From JBLIRR01 sp049472395 (GTDB lineage Bacteria > SZUA-182 > DTGQ01 > JBLIRR01), in assembly GCA_049472395.1 (NCBI GenBank), contig JBLIRR010000044.1, positions 1 to 51,245 of the forward strand: a stretch of DNA of 51,245 nucleotides, in the 5' to 3' direction. The position numbers were made by a program, and so were the translations under genes. Positions 7,029 through 16,336 of this stretch are shown here, piece by piece. The notes under the pieces are model-generated. The model did no database searches. It was not told the DNA's origin and worked only from the letters and a program-made list of their open reading frames with translations. Every line of letters starts with the position of its first letter. Positions within the stretch are counted from its first letter, which is position 1.

Positions 7029-7981
7029 TGGGCATTCCCTTGGTGAGCGTGATCATGAATTGCCTGAATGGGGCCCATTATGTATCTCATGCTCTGGACA
7101 CGGTTTTTTCCCAAACATACCCTCATTGGGAGATCATTTTCTGGGACAATGGGAGCACGGATGAGAGCAGTATCATTGCCAAACGGTATGGGGAAAAAGT
7201 CCGCTGCTTTAAAAGTGATGTAACAACAACCCTTGGTGAGGCGCGCAACAATGCCCTTGCAAAATGCCAAGGCGAGTATGTCGCCTTCCTGGATGTGGAT
7301 GACCTATGGCTTCCGGAAAAATTAGAGCAGCAAGTTTCTCTTTTTGAGCAGAATCCGAAACTGGGGCTTGTATTTAGCGATTCATTGTTGTTTAATGAGA
7401 AAGGAGATCAATATAGGTTATTTGAGCTGTTTGTTCCTAAAAGGGGCATAGTGTTTGGTGAACTTCTTAAAAATAATTTTATGCAGACCGTGACAATAAT
7501 GTATAGAAAGGATGCGCTCGCCTCCTTGCCCTATGTCTTTGATAATAGATTCACAATGGCGATGGATTATGATTTGTCATTGCGAGTTGCCTATTTTTAC
7601 GAGATCGATTATGTGGACCGCCCTTTATGCAAGTGGAGGATGCATCCGGGAAGCGAGTCAAACAGAAAAAGATTTCTCATGCCGAAGGAGAACCAGATTG
7701 TCATTGAAAAATTACGCAGGGAGCTCCCTGACATAGAGACTCGCTATAAGGACGAGGTGCACTTATTTCTCAAGGCCTTCGTTCATCGTCAGTTAGCGTT
7801 CGAGCAATGGGACGAAGGGAACAGGGCACGTGCACGAGCCTATTTATCACCCTATCTAAAGGACCCTACCTGCTTACTTACCTATGTAAGCACGTGGATT
7901 TTCCCATTTAGTGTATTTGATAGAATAAAAACCTTATCAGTGAACAAATTATTATGGTATATTAGGAGGGGGAACGCTTGA
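7028..7981 (+). CDS. Glycosyltransferase family 2
   Basis: This 317-residue protein has a GT-A fold. LVSVIMNCLNGAHYV at the N-terminus is the nucleotide-binding strand, WDNGSTDES is the conserved D-x-S-x-D turn, and FLDVDD at residues 88-92 carries the metal-binding DXD. No membrane helix is evident, so it probably works at the inner membrane surface, adding one sugar to a lipid-linked glycan. Its ATG overlaps the previous stop (TAATG), and its TGA overlaps the TTG start of the cytidylyltransferase gene. The sugar donor cannot be told from sequence. Confidence 0.9.
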   Translation: MGIPLVSVIMNCLNGAHYVSHALDTVFSQTYPHWEIIFWDNGSTDESSIIAKRYGEKVRCFKSDVTTTLGEARNNALAKCQGEYVAFLDVDDLWLPEKLEQQVSLFEQNPKLGLVFSDSLLFNEKGDQYRLFELFVPKRGIVFGELLKNNFMQTVTIMYRKDALASLPYVFDNRFTMAMDYDLSLRVAYFYEIDYVDRPLCKWRMHPGSESNRKRFLMPKENQIVIEKLRRELPDIETRYKDEVHLFLKAFVHRQLAFEQWDEGNRARARAYLSPYLKDPTCLLTYVSTWIFPFSVFDRIKTLSVNKLLWYIRRGNA

Positions 7982-8748
7982 AAGTAGTCATTTTATGTGG
8001 AGGCAAGGGAACGCGTCTCAGAGAAGAGACTGAATATAAACCAAAACCCATGGTGGAGATCGGGGACCGTCCAATATTGTGGCATATTATGAGATTATAT
8101 AGTCACTACGGGTTCAAGGATTTTATCCTCTGCACCGGGTATAAGCACCAGGTTATTAAGGAATATTTTTTAAACTATCGGTATATGAATAGTGATATTA
8201 CCATATCGCTTGCGTCGGATCAGCGTATTATATGTCATAATTGTCATGAAGACGATTGGACCGTGACGATTGCATATACCGGCGAGGAGACGAAAAAGGG
8301 AGGGCGGCTGAAAATGATTGAACGCTATTTGGATGATGGCCCTTTCATGGTTACCTATGGGGATGGGGTATCTGATGTGAATATAAGTGAGCTGATTGCC
8401 TGTCATAAAGAAAAGGATGTGTTAGCCACCTTTACGGGTGTGCATCCTATTTCACGCTTTGCAACGGTAAAGCGTGATCAGAATGGCAGGATAATAGACT
8501 GGCATGAAAAAAAACCGCTTGAAGAGTATATTAATGCCGGCTTCTTTGTTCTTGAAAGGGCGGTGCTCGATTATATTGAGAAGGATGTGGAACTTGAGGA
8601 GGAGCCTATGAAACGTATCGCACAAGAGGGGAAATTAAATATGTATGAACATAACGGCTTCTGGCATTGTATGGATACCTATCGCGATTATCTTCTCCTT
8701 TCACAATTATGGGCAGGCGGAAGAGCACCATGGAAGGTATGGACGTAA
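7978..8748 (+). CDS. rfbF: Glucose-1-phosphate cytidylyltransferase
   Basis: This 256-residue protein makes CDP-glucose from CTP and glucose-1-phosphate, the first step of CDP-sugar synthesis. It has the nucleotidyltransferase signature LCGGKGTRLREET (residues 6-18), KPKPMVEIGDRPILWHIM, and YGDGVSDV for metal binding. Its length is that of the RfbF/DdhA family (about 257). It starts at TTG 7978, which overlaps the previous stop and follows an AGGAGG-like Shine-Dalgarno sequence. The next gene is CDP-glucose 4,6-dehydratase, the expected partner. Confidence 0.95.
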   Translation: MKVVILCGGKGTRLREETEYKPKPMVEIGDRPILWHIMRLYSHYGFKDFILCTGYKHQVIKEYFLNYRYMNSDITISLASDQRIICHNCHEDDWTVTIAYTGEETKKGGRLKMIERYLDDGPFMVTYGDGVSDVNISELIACHKEKDVLATFTGVHPISRFATVKRDQNGRIIDWHEKKPLEEYINAGFFVLERAVLDYIEKDVELEEEPMKRIAQEGKLNMYEHNGFWHCMDTYRDYLLLSQLWAGGRAPWKVWT

Positions 8749-9872
8749 TGGGTACCTACCTATTTCAAAATTTCTTTAAGGGAAAACGTGTCCTTGTCAC
8801 GGGACATACCGGATTTAAGGGATCATGGCTCACCTTATGGCTGGTGCAACTGGGAGCCCACGTTGCCGGATTTTCAGCATACTATCCTTCGGAGCCCTGC
8901 AATTTTAAGCTTTTGGGTTTAGAAAGATTCATTGAACACCATGAGGGTGATATTCGTGACAGCGACACTCTTTTGAAAGTATTCGAGCATTACAAGCCCC
9001 ATATTGTATTTCATTGTGCTGCCCAGCCCCTTGTCAGACGTTCCTATAAAGAGCCGAAGCTTACCTTTGATACGAACCTGGGGGGGACAGTGAATGTGCT
9101 TGAGTGTATCAGGCGCAGCGGCTGCGTTGAAGCCACGGTCATTATAACGAGTGATAAATGCTATAGAAATGCAGAGTGGGTGTGGGGATACAGGGAGATT
9201 GACCGATTAGGGGGTGATGATCCGTATAGTGCCTCAAAAGCCTGCGCAGAAATAGCGATACGTTCATATTGCTCTTCCTATTTTAATAAGGAGGGAGGGG
9301 TTGCTCTCGCCTCCACACGGGCAGGGAATGTTATAGGGGGTGGTGATTGGGCGGAAGACAGAATTGTTCCTGATTGTGTGCGGGCCTGGTCTGAGGGGAG
9401 GGAAGCACTCATTCGAAGCCCTCGCGCTACACGGCCATGGCAGCATGTGCTGGAACCTTTAAGTGGTTACCTTTGGCTCGGGGCCTTACTCGGGAAAGGA
9501 GAGATAAAAGGTGGCGAGGCGTTTAATTTTGGTCCTCAATCCGATGTCATTAAGACGGTGAGTGAGTTGATTACGATGTTTCAGCATTATTGGAAGAGAG
9601 CGCAATGGAGAGTTGAGGAAGGGGATGTATGGGTTAAGGAAAGTGGTCTGCTCAAGTTATGCTGCGATAAGGCATTATCCCTGCTCGACTGGAGGGCAAT
9701 ATTGAACTTTGAGGAAACGGTTGAGTTGACTGCACAGTGGTATAAGAGTCTTTATGAAGATAAGGGGAATATGTATGAAGTAAGTGAGGCACAGATAGAG
9801 CGGTATTGCATGCTGGCGGGAGAAAGAGGCGCGAGGTGGGCTCTGGTAAGGAGCGAAGCTCGGCATGATTGA
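8748..9872 (+). CDS. rfbG: CDP-glucose 4,6-dehydratase
   Basis: About 374 residues. It converts CDP-glucose to CDP-4-keto-6-deoxyglucose. It has TGHTGFKGSWL (NAD-binding, residues 18-28), AAQPLVRRSY, the family's TSDKCY and the catalytic DDPYSASK, then RAGNVIGGGDWAEDRIVPD, all typical of RfbG/DdhB. I chose ATG 8748 because it forms a TAATG overlap with the previous gene, as at 7028. ATGs at 8730 and 8739 are also possible. It overlaps the next gene by 8 bp. Confidence 0.95.
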   Translation: MGTYLFQNFFKGKRVLVTGHTGFKGSWLTLWLVQLGAHVAGFSAYYPSEPCNFKLLGLERFIEHHEGDIRDSDTLLKVFEHYKPHIVFHCAAQPLVRRSYKEPKLTFDTNLGGTVNVLECIRRSGCVEATVIITSDKCYRNAEWVWGYREIDRLGGDDPYSASKACAEIAIRSYCSSYFNKEGGVALASTRAGNVIGGGDWAEDRIVPDCVRAWSEGREALIRSPRATRPWQHVLEPLSGYLWLGALLGKGEIKGGEAFNFGPQSDVIKTVSELITMFQHYWKRAQWRVEEGDVWVKESGLLKLCCDKALSLLDWRAILNFEETVELTAQWYKSLYEDKGNMYEVSEAQIERYCMLAGERGARWALVRSEARHD

Positions 9873-10299
9873 GGGCGTTGTTGTGCAAGAATTAACACAG
9901 ATTATTGATACACGGGGCAGGGTCATGCATATGCTGAGAGCTGATAATCCCCTTTTTGACAGATTTGGAGAAATATATTTTTCTGAGGTCTTAGCTGGTG
10001 TTGTAAAGGCCTGGAAAAAGCACAGGAGAATGACGCAGCTTTTTGCCGTCCCTGTGGGGATGATCCGATTGGTCATATATGATGATCGTGAAGGCTCAAA
10101 AAGCAATGGCAAAGTAGCTGTTTTTGAGGTGGGAAGGGAGCAGTATCAATTAATCAGAATCCCCCCCATGCTCTGGTACGGATTTAAATGTATAAGCGAT
10201 CAGCCTGCTCTTCTTGCCAATTGCGCTGACCTGCTCCATGATCCGGGTGAGGGAACGCACAGAGAGCTTAATGATCCTCTCATACCCTATCAATGGTGA
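9865..10299 (+). CDS. RmlC-like cupin, nucleotide-sugar 3,5-epimerase family
   Basis: A short (144-residue) member of the dTDP-4-dehydrorhamnose 3,5-epimerase family. It has KAWKKHRRMTQLFAVPVG, the YDDR turn and the IPPMLWYGFKCIS segment, followed by NCADLLHDPGE. Classic RmlC is about 180 residues, and shorter forms like this often sit with CDP-glucose genes. Its place right after rfbFG suggests it epimerises CDP-4-keto-6-deoxyglucose at C3 and/or C5. An isomerase role is an alternative. It overlaps the previous gene by 8 bp and the next by 7 bp. Confidence 0.8.
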   Translation: MIEGVVVQELTQIIDTRGRVMHMLRADNPLFDRFGEIYFSEVLAGVVKAWKKHRRMTQLFAVPVGMIRLVIYDDREGSKSNGKVAVFEVGREQYQLIRIPPMLWYGFKCISDQPALLANCADLLHDPGEGTHRELNDPLIPYQW

Positions 10300-11273
10300 A
10301 GGTGAAATATTTTATAACCGGAGGTACGGGTTTTATCGGAAGACATGTGGTCACAAAATTATGTGAGGATGAATCTGCCGATATTTTATGTATAACCAGG
10401 AAAACACAAAAAGAGGCCCTTCACAACGTCACATATAGAGAAGGGGATATATGTGATCCTGATGTGGTGGCTGAATGCGGCGAAGGATCTGATTATATTA
10501 TTCACATGGCTGGATGTAAAAATGATCCGCACTCTTTTTTCAAGGCGAATGTAGAGGGTACACAGAACATACTCAATGCCTCATCTCGCAGCGCACATTT
10601 AAAAAAACTCATATATATGAGCAGTGTTGGAGTGATAGGGGATACAAAAGAGCTGCTTATCAATGAACAAACAGAGTGCCAACCCAATAATGATTATGAA
10701 AGGAGTAAATACCAGGCAGAATTGATGGTCAGGAAGTATTCACGGGAGCATCCCGGAAAAGTAGTAATAGTGAGACCCACAAATGTATTCGGAGAGGATG
10801 ATCCGGAAACACATCTTTTAAATTTATCGAGAAAAATCAAGCACCACTGCTTTTTTTTTGTGGGCAGGGATATCTCCACGTATTATGTAAATTATGTCTA
10901 TGTAAGAGAAATAAGCGAATTGATCCCTCAACTTCTCACCTCTTCCCATTCCCACGACCTTTATATTATTAATACTCCCACCCTTTTATCGAAGTTCATC
11001 ATGACAATACAAAAAATTTTTCATAGTGACACTCCTATTAAACATCTACCCTATTTGCCGATAAAGATCATAGCGAGCTGCTTTGACGCAATTCCCAGGA
11101 GTATCATGCGCCATCCCCCTGTAAATAGCCTCAAATTAAAAGAAGTGACGAATAAAAAACAATACTCTGCTGCATTACTCAAACAAGACTTAGGCTGGAG
11201 CCCGGCCTTTACAATGGAGAATGCACTGACAAATCTCCTGTCAGATTATACTCGCAGGGGCCTTCTCGCATGA
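10293..11273 (+). CDS. NAD-dependent epimerase/reductase (extended SDR)
   Basis: This 326-residue protein has YFITGGTGFIGRHVV at the N-terminus, IIHMAG, MSSVGVIGD and the catalytic YERSK (about residue 130). It is an extended short-chain dehydrogenase. Following rfbF, rfbG and the cupin epimerase, the simplest role is 4-keto reduction of the CDP-6-deoxyhexose intermediate, completing the sugar. This is inferred from position. A C-terminal membrane anchor is not seen. It overlaps both neighbours by a few bases. Confidence 0.85.
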   Translation: MVKVKYFITGGTGFIGRHVVTKLCEDESADILCITRKTQKEALHNVTYREGDICDPDVVAECGEGSDYIIHMAGCKNDPHSFFKANVEGTQNILNASSRSAHLKKLIYMSSVGVIGDTKELLINEQTECQPNNDYERSKYQAELMVRKYSREHPGKVVIVRPTNVFGEDDPETHLLNLSRKIKHHCFFFVGRDISTYYVNYVYVREISELIPQLLTSSHSHDLYIINTPTLLSKFIMTIQKIFHSDTPIKHLPYLPIKIIASCFDAIPRSIMRHPPVNSLKLKEVTNKKQYSAALLKQDLGWSPAFTMENALTNLLSDYTRRGLLA

Positions 11274-12367
11274 AAAAGATCCTCCTGGCAATAAGCCCAT
11301 CCAAAGAGATTGGTGGGGCCCAAAAGTTATTTTTAATTACCCTTAAGGAATTTATAAAAAAGAACTATTCCCTCGTGGTTGTCCTGCCTGATGAATCGTT
11401 GCTCTCCACCATTAAATCATATAATATCCGATTCTATCTTGTGAATTTTCATTCGATATCCTGTCTTGTGGCTATTTTGAGGATACTGCACAAGGAGAAG
11501 GTTGATATTATCAATACGTATTTGCCCCAGGGAAGCCTGGTGTTTTCTTTTGTGAATTTAGTTTTCCGCACGCCTCTTTGTTGTACCTTGCTCAATGCCA
11601 TAACACATGAAAAATTAAATACGCTACAGAGGCGCATTTATCCCCTTCTTTATTTTCTTCTTTATAAGCTGTGCGATGGGATAATCGTAAACTCCAGGCA
11701 AAACAGGCAGCATTTTATTGATGTGGGCAGAATGAAGGGCGAGCACGTAAAGGTGATATATTCCGGTATTGAGAAAGATGAATTCTCGACACCTCAGCCG
11801 ACTCACCCCAAAAGGGATACATTTATTATCGGGACAGTCGGGCGCCTCTCACGGGAAAAGGGGCAGAATTATTTAATAGATGCCCTCTCGCGTTTAAAGG
11901 GTGTGGATTTTGAATGCATTATCGTAGGTGATGGCCCATTGAGGGGAGAATTGGAGGATCAGGTTGCGCGGGCAGGGTTAAAAGAAAAAGTCACATTTTT
12001 AGGATTTCAGCGCAAGGTGGCTCAGTTAATTCAGTGGATGGATGTTGTTGTTACTCCCTCATTAAACGAGACCTTTGGGATAACAATCGTTGAGGCCTTT
12101 GCATTGAGAAAGGCGGTTATCGCCTCAGAGGTCGGCGGGATACCTGAATTGGTAAAACATAAAATCACCGGTCTTCTCTTCCCAGTCCATGACAGTAGCG
12201 CGTTAGCTGAGAGGATTGAATACCTGTATCATAATAGAGCAGAGATTGACAGAATGGGTCAGAATGCCTATGATTTTTTCATGAACAACTTTACCAGCTC
12301 AATTATGGCTGAGAACACACTCGCCTATTATGATACACTCATTAAAAGGGAACAGCAGTATGCATAA
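11270..12367 (+). CDS. Glycosyltransferase family 4
   Basis: A 365-residue GT-B enzyme. The N-terminal glycine turn is SKEIGGAQKLFL. The C-terminal domain has TVGRLSREKGQNYLIDAL, VGDGPLRGELE, and PSLNETFGITIVEAFAL with the conserved E-x7-E that holds the nucleotide sugar. GT4 members transfer sugars with retention from NDP donors to lipid-linked glycans. Start codon ATG 11270 overlaps the previous TGA in an ATGA arrangement, and the end overlaps the following gene by 8 bp, so it is part of the operon. Confidence 0.92.
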   Translation: MKKILLAISPSKEIGGAQKLFLITLKEFIKKNYSLVVVLPDESLLSTIKSYNIRFYLVNFHSISCLVAILRILHKEKVDIINTYLPQGSLVFSFVNLVFRTPLCCTLLNAITHEKLNTLQRRIYPLLYFLLYKLCDGIIVNSRQNRQHFIDVGRMKGEHVKVIYSGIEKDEFSTPQPTHPKRDTFIIGTVGRLSREKGQNYLIDALSRLKGVDFECIIVGDGPLRGELEDQVARAGLKEKVTFLGFQRKVAQLIQWMDVVVTPSLNETFGITIVEAFALRKAVIASEVGGIPELVKHKITGLLFPVHDSSALAERIEYLYHNRAEIDRMGQNAYDFFMNNFTSSIMAENTLAYYDTLIKREQQYA

Positions 12368-13727
12368 ATTTGTCATGATTGATCCGGGATTTTTAGGTGA
12401 GTATGGTATGGGGAAGTGGGGCTGCGCCTATTGGAGCAGCGCCATAAACCATGGAGTAGCGCAAATTTCTGCTGTATGCAAGGAAGAAGGAATTGACTTT
12501 TCCTTGATAGATTTCAGGCGGGTGACCTCCTATGACCATTTTGCGGATATTATCGGCACACAGGAAAGTCCCTGGTATGGGATCACATGCCGCACTGTCG
12601 ATGTCCCTATTGCGGAGAAGGCGGCAGCAATTATCAAAGAAAAAAAACCTGAGTGTAAGATCATAGTGGGCGGGATTCATCCGAGTATTTATCCGGATGA
12701 TTTCTTAAAAAATCCCACTATTGATTATGTATTTGCCGGTGAAGCCGATGTTACGCTTCCCCTTCTGATTAAAGAGCCCGGGCGATTTTCAAAACACGTA
12801 AAAGGGGATGTGCCTGATATTGATGAAAGTCCCTTTGAAGATTTAGAAGTATATGATTATAAAACCTCCATCTCATTTTCATTATATGGAGGAATTGTAA
12901 AGCCTCCCATGGTCCCTCTTATTACAAGCCGGGGGTGTGTATATAATTGTAAATTTTGCCAACCTGCCGAGCGGATTCTCTATGGGAAGAAGTACCGACA
13001 GAAAAAAGTGAGCAGGGTTTTGGAAGGTGTGGACTATATTGCCTCTTGTTTTGATTTCAACTCCATCATGCTTTATGATGATTGTATCCTGGCACATAAG
13101 GATTTCTTGTATCCCCTCCTGCATGAACTTGCCAAGAAACGCAAGACAGAGATCATGCTTCAGGGACGCGCTGATAATATTTGTCAGTTGGGAGATGAGA
13201 TTGCTGAATTCAAGAAATTGGGGCTTGCGGCGGTCATTGTCGGCTTTGAGAGTGGGAGTCAGAGGATACTTGATTTTATTGGAAAACGAACCACTGTTGA
13301 GGATAATAACAATGCGGGTGAACTATTGCATAAACATAATATAAAAATAGTAGGCAATTTTATGATAGGCCTTCCCACTGAGACGTGCGATGAAATGCGA
13401 CAGACAGTGAATATGGCGCAGAGAATCAAACCCACCATAGCCAGTTGCTCTTTTTATTCTCCCATGCCTGGTTCTTATATTTATGACTATTGCAAAGAGA
13501 ATGATCTTATTATTGAAAAAAGTTTCGCCAAATTAAGCAGAGATCCCACAACACCCAAAATTAAGGGAGTGGATTATCACTATGCTGCCAAGGCCCTTTA
13601 TGAAATAACGGGAAGCAGATTCAAAAATCCCCTCGTGAGAAAGCTTGTCGGGTATGCGTATAAAAATCTTAAACGCGGCCCTGTGCGTGAAAAACTGACG
13701 CGCATATATAATAGAGTAGTAAGATGA
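12360..13727 (+). CDS. B12-binding radical SAM protein
   Basis: About 455 residues. The N-terminal half is a cobalamin-binding-type domain (AAAIIKEKKPECKIIVGG, then GIHPSIYPDDFL). The radical SAM cluster motif CVYNCKFC (CxxxCxxC, near residue 193) is preceded by ITSRG, and GFESGSQRIL and GNFMIGLPTET follow in the barrel. ATG 12360 is chosen because it gives a sensible N-terminus (MHKFVMIDPG) and a short overlap. ATG 12330 would start deep inside the previous gene. Such proteins often methylate unactivated carbons or remodel lipids. The substrate is unknown, but the operon suggests a sugar or lipid carrier. A second one follows directly. Confidence 0.88.
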   Translation: MHKFVMIDPGFLGEYGMGKWGCAYWSSAINHGVAQISAVCKEEGIDFSLIDFRRVTSYDHFADIIGTQESPWYGITCRTVDVPIAEKAAAIIKEKKPECKIIVGGIHPSIYPDDFLKNPTIDYVFAGEADVTLPLLIKEPGRFSKHVKGDVPDIDESPFEDLEVYDYKTSISFSLYGGIVKPPMVPLITSRGCVYNCKFCQPAERILYGKKYRQKKVSRVLEGVDYIASCFDFNSIMLYDDCILAHKDFLYPLLHELAKKRKTEIMLQGRADNICQLGDEIAEFKKLGLAAVIVGFESGSQRILDFIGKRTTVEDNNNAGELLHKHNIKIVGNFMIGLPTETCDEMRQTVNMAQRIKPTIASCSFYSPMPGSYIYDYCKENDLIIEKSFAKLSRDPTTPKIKGVDYHYAAKALYEITGSRFKNPLVRKLVGYAYKNLKRGPVREKLTRIYNRVVR

Positions 13728-15169
13728 GCAAAATATTAATGCTCAACCCCCCTTTCCTTCCCAAATACTCGCGATTTTCACGAAGCCCCGCCGTGACGAA
13801 GAGCGGCACGCTCTATTATCCCTTATGGCATGCGTATGCAACGGGAGTGATCGAGAAGGAAGGCCATGAGGTACGACTGCTCGATGCTCCGGCAGAAGGA
13901 CTCAACAGGGAAGAATGTTACCGCATCGCCCGGGACTTTTGTCCTCAGATGGTTGTACTCTATACCTCCACTCCAAGTATTTATAATGATATAGAGATAG
14001 GTGGTGCGATAAAAGAGATCATTCCCGAAAGCTTTATTGTCCTTACCGGCCCTCATGTATCAGCGCTGCCGGAAGAATCCCTTGCACTCGATAACAGAAT
14101 AGATGCGGTGGCACGGGGCGAATATGATATGACACTTGTTGATCTGGCAAAGGTCCTTCCTGATAAAGAGGGATTGGATGAGGTGCACGGCATCACCGTC
14201 CGTTGCAATGATGAGATAAGAACAACGCCGGCACGTGAATTTATCGAGGACCTTGATGCATTGCCCTTTGTATCTTCGGTGTATAAAAAGCATTTACGCA
14301 TAGAAAATTATTTCTATGCCCATTGCAGATATCCAATTGTCTCTTTTTTTACAAGCCGAGGGTGTTATGCGCGGTGCACGTATTGTGTTTATCCACAGCA
14401 GATGTTCGGGAGAAAGCAACGCCAGAGAAGCCCTGAAAATATTGTTGCGGAGTTTGCATACATCGCAAAGGAGCTCCCCTATGTGAAGGAGGTCCTTATT
14501 GATGATGACACCTTTTCTTTTGATCAGGAACATACAATAAAATTTTGTGAGCTCATGATGGAAAAATCAATCAAGATCCCATGGACAGTGGAATGTCGGG
14601 CAAATCTGCATTATGAAACAATGGTGATGATGAAAAAAGCCGGGTGCAGACTTATTGTGATCGGATTTGAAAGCGCTGATAATACCATATTGAAGAATGT
14701 TCATAAGGGGCTCACCGTTGAGAGAATGAGGGAGTTTGCACAGGATGCGAAAAGGGCAGGCATAATGATACATTCCTGTTTTATGGCGGGCAATAGGGGA
14801 GAGACGAGAAAAACCTTGAAAGAGTCCCTCGCCTTTGCCAAAGAGATAGGCGCTGATACCTGCCAATTTTTCCCGCTTATGGTGTATCCTGGAACAGAAG
14901 CGTATGAGTGGGCCAAGGAGAATAACTATCTGCTTACCCGTAATTTCAGGGAGTGGCTTACCGATGAAGGGCTTCATAACTGTGTTGTCTCAACGCCTGA
15001 CCTTTCTGCGAAGGATTTGGTAGAATTTTGCGATTATGCGCGGAAAAAATATTATCTGAGCCCAAAGTATCTTACCTACAAGCTCATTCAGAGTTTGAAG
15101 GCACCGCAGGAGATGAAAAAGACAGTAAAGTCTGCGAAGATATTCTTTAAGTATCTCTTAAGAGGGTAG
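13724..15169 (+). CDS. B12-binding radical SAM protein (second copy)
   Basis: This 481-residue protein has an N-terminal B12-binding-type domain (EGHEVRLLDAPAEGL, VVLYTSTPS, VLTGPHVSALPEE) and the radical SAM motif CYARCTYC (about residue 214), preceded by FTSRG. GFESADNTILKNV and SCFMAGNRGET follow in the barrel. It has the same plan as the preceding gene and overlaps it by 4 bp (ATGA), so the two are probably co-translated. They share little sequence beyond family motifs, so they likely act on different positions or substrates. Function cannot be assigned beyond the family. Confidence 0.88.
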   Translation: MSKILMLNPPFLPKYSRFSRSPAVTKSGTLYYPLWHAYATGVIEKEGHEVRLLDAPAEGLNREECYRIARDFCPQMVVLYTSTPSIYNDIEIGGAIKEIIPESFIVLTGPHVSALPEESLALDNRIDAVARGEYDMTLVDLAKVLPDKEGLDEVHGITVRCNDEIRTTPAREFIEDLDALPFVSSVYKKHLRIENYFYAHCRYPIVSFFTSRGCYARCTYCVYPQQMFGRKQRQRSPENIVAEFAYIAKELPYVKEVLIDDDTFSFDQEHTIKFCELMMEKSIKIPWTVECRANLHYETMVMMKKAGCRLIVIGFESADNTILKNVHKGLTVERMREFAQDAKRAGIMIHSCFMAGNRGETRKTLKESLAFAKEIGADTCQFFPLMVYPGTEAYEWAKENNYLLTRNFREWLTDEGLHNCVVSTPDLSAKDLVEFCDYARKKYYLSPKYLTYKLIQSLKAPQEMKKTVKSAKIFFKYLLRG

Positions 15170-15178
15170 GCAAAAGAG

Positions 15179-16336
15179 GTGTTTTTTTATTCAGAAATTA
15201 TTTTCCTGTCAGCACTTTTTCTCACCTGCTATACATATTTTATCTATCCGATTATTATTTTCCTTTGGGCGCAGAGCGCACGCACTGCTCCACTAGGCAC
15301 ACAGATGGATTATTATCTGCCGGACGTGACACTTATAGTTGCCGCCCATAATGAGGAGAAGGTTATTGAATCAAAGCTTAATAACATCCTGGGGCTTGAT
15401 TATCCGAAGGATAAACTCACTTCCCTTATAGTCTCTGACGGATCCGATGATAGGACATGCGAAATTGTCCGAATATATGAAGCAGCAGCGCCCATTCAAT
15501 TAATAGAAATGCCTCGAGTCGGCAAAGTCAATGTCTTAAACAGTGCGGTGCCACAGGCAAAGGGTGAGATTATCGTCTTCTCCGATGCCAATACTCTTTA
15601 TTATCCGGACGCCATAAGAAAACTTGTTGCTCATTTTGAAAAGAGCGATGTGGGGTGTGTGTGCGGCAGGCTCCAGTTGGCCAATCCGAGGAAGGTACAA
15701 AGTGGCGAGGGAGAGAGTTTTTATTGGCGCTATGAGACCTGGATTAAAGAGAAAGAGAGCCGACTTGGCTGTGTAGTGGGAGCGAACGGTGCTATTTATG
15801 CCATCCGGAAAAAATTATTTGAGAAAATGCCCCCAACAGTTATTAATGATGATTTTCATATTTCCATGAAAATCATGGAAAGGGGCTATAAAGTCATCTA
15901 TGAAAAGAAGGCTGTCGGCACTGAGGAGGTGGCTCTCGACTTTAAGAGTGAGTTTTTGCGGCATATCCGAGACGGGGCAGGCCACTATCGTGAGATAGCA
16001 TATCTTACCTCTCTCTTGAACCCGCTTAAAGGTGTGAGGTTCTTTGCCTATGTATCACACCGTTTTATCAGGTGGATGGTCCCTTTTTTCCTGCCCGTGA
16101 TATTTATCTCAAATATGATTCTTGTGCGATCGCTCCCCTATATGATACTTTTTCTACTCCAAATAGGGATTTATGCAATGGCTGTGCTTACCTTTTTCCT
16201 GCAAAGAGCGCATAAAAGGACGGGTGTTTTCAAGATCCCATTTTTTTTCCTCAGTATTAATCTTGCCCTTATCATTGGATTTCTAAAAAATATACGTGGC
16301 ACTCAGGGCGTCACCTGGGACAGGACGGCCCGGTAA
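15179..16336 (+). CDS. Membrane glycosyltransferase family 2 (processive-type)
   Basis: This 385-residue protein has an N-terminal membrane helix (residues 4-30), then a GT-A domain with VTLIVAAHNEEKVI, SDGSDDRT, FSDANTLY (DXD-like) and VGANGAIYAIRK, then RHIRDGAGH where processive enzymes have QxxRW. Three to four C-terminal helices (about 290-375) follow. The layout is that of cellulose-, hyaluronan- or poly-GlcNAc-synthase-like GT2 proteins that build or export glycan at the membrane. The start is GTG 15179 after an AAAAGAGG ribosome binding site, 9 bp from the previous stop. It ends the operon; about 390 bp without genes follow. Confidence 0.9.
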   Translation: MFFYSEIIFLSALFLTCYTYFIYPIIIFLWAQSARTAPLGTQMDYYLPDVTLIVAAHNEEKVIESKLNNILGLDYPKDKLTSLIVSDGSDDRTCEIVRIYEAAAPIQLIEMPRVGKVNVLNSAVPQAKGEIIVFSDANTLYYPDAIRKLVAHFEKSDVGCVCGRLQLANPRKVQSGEGESFYWRYETWIKEKESRLGCVVGANGAIYAIRKKLFEKMPPTVINDDFHISMKIMERGYKVIYEKKAVGTEEVALDFKSEFLRHIRDGAGHYREIAYLTSLLNPLKGVRFFAYVSHRFIRWMVPFFLPVIFISNMILVRSLPYMILFLLQIGIYAMAVLTFFLQRAHKRTGVFKIPFFFLSINLALIIGFLKNIRGTQGVTWDRTAR

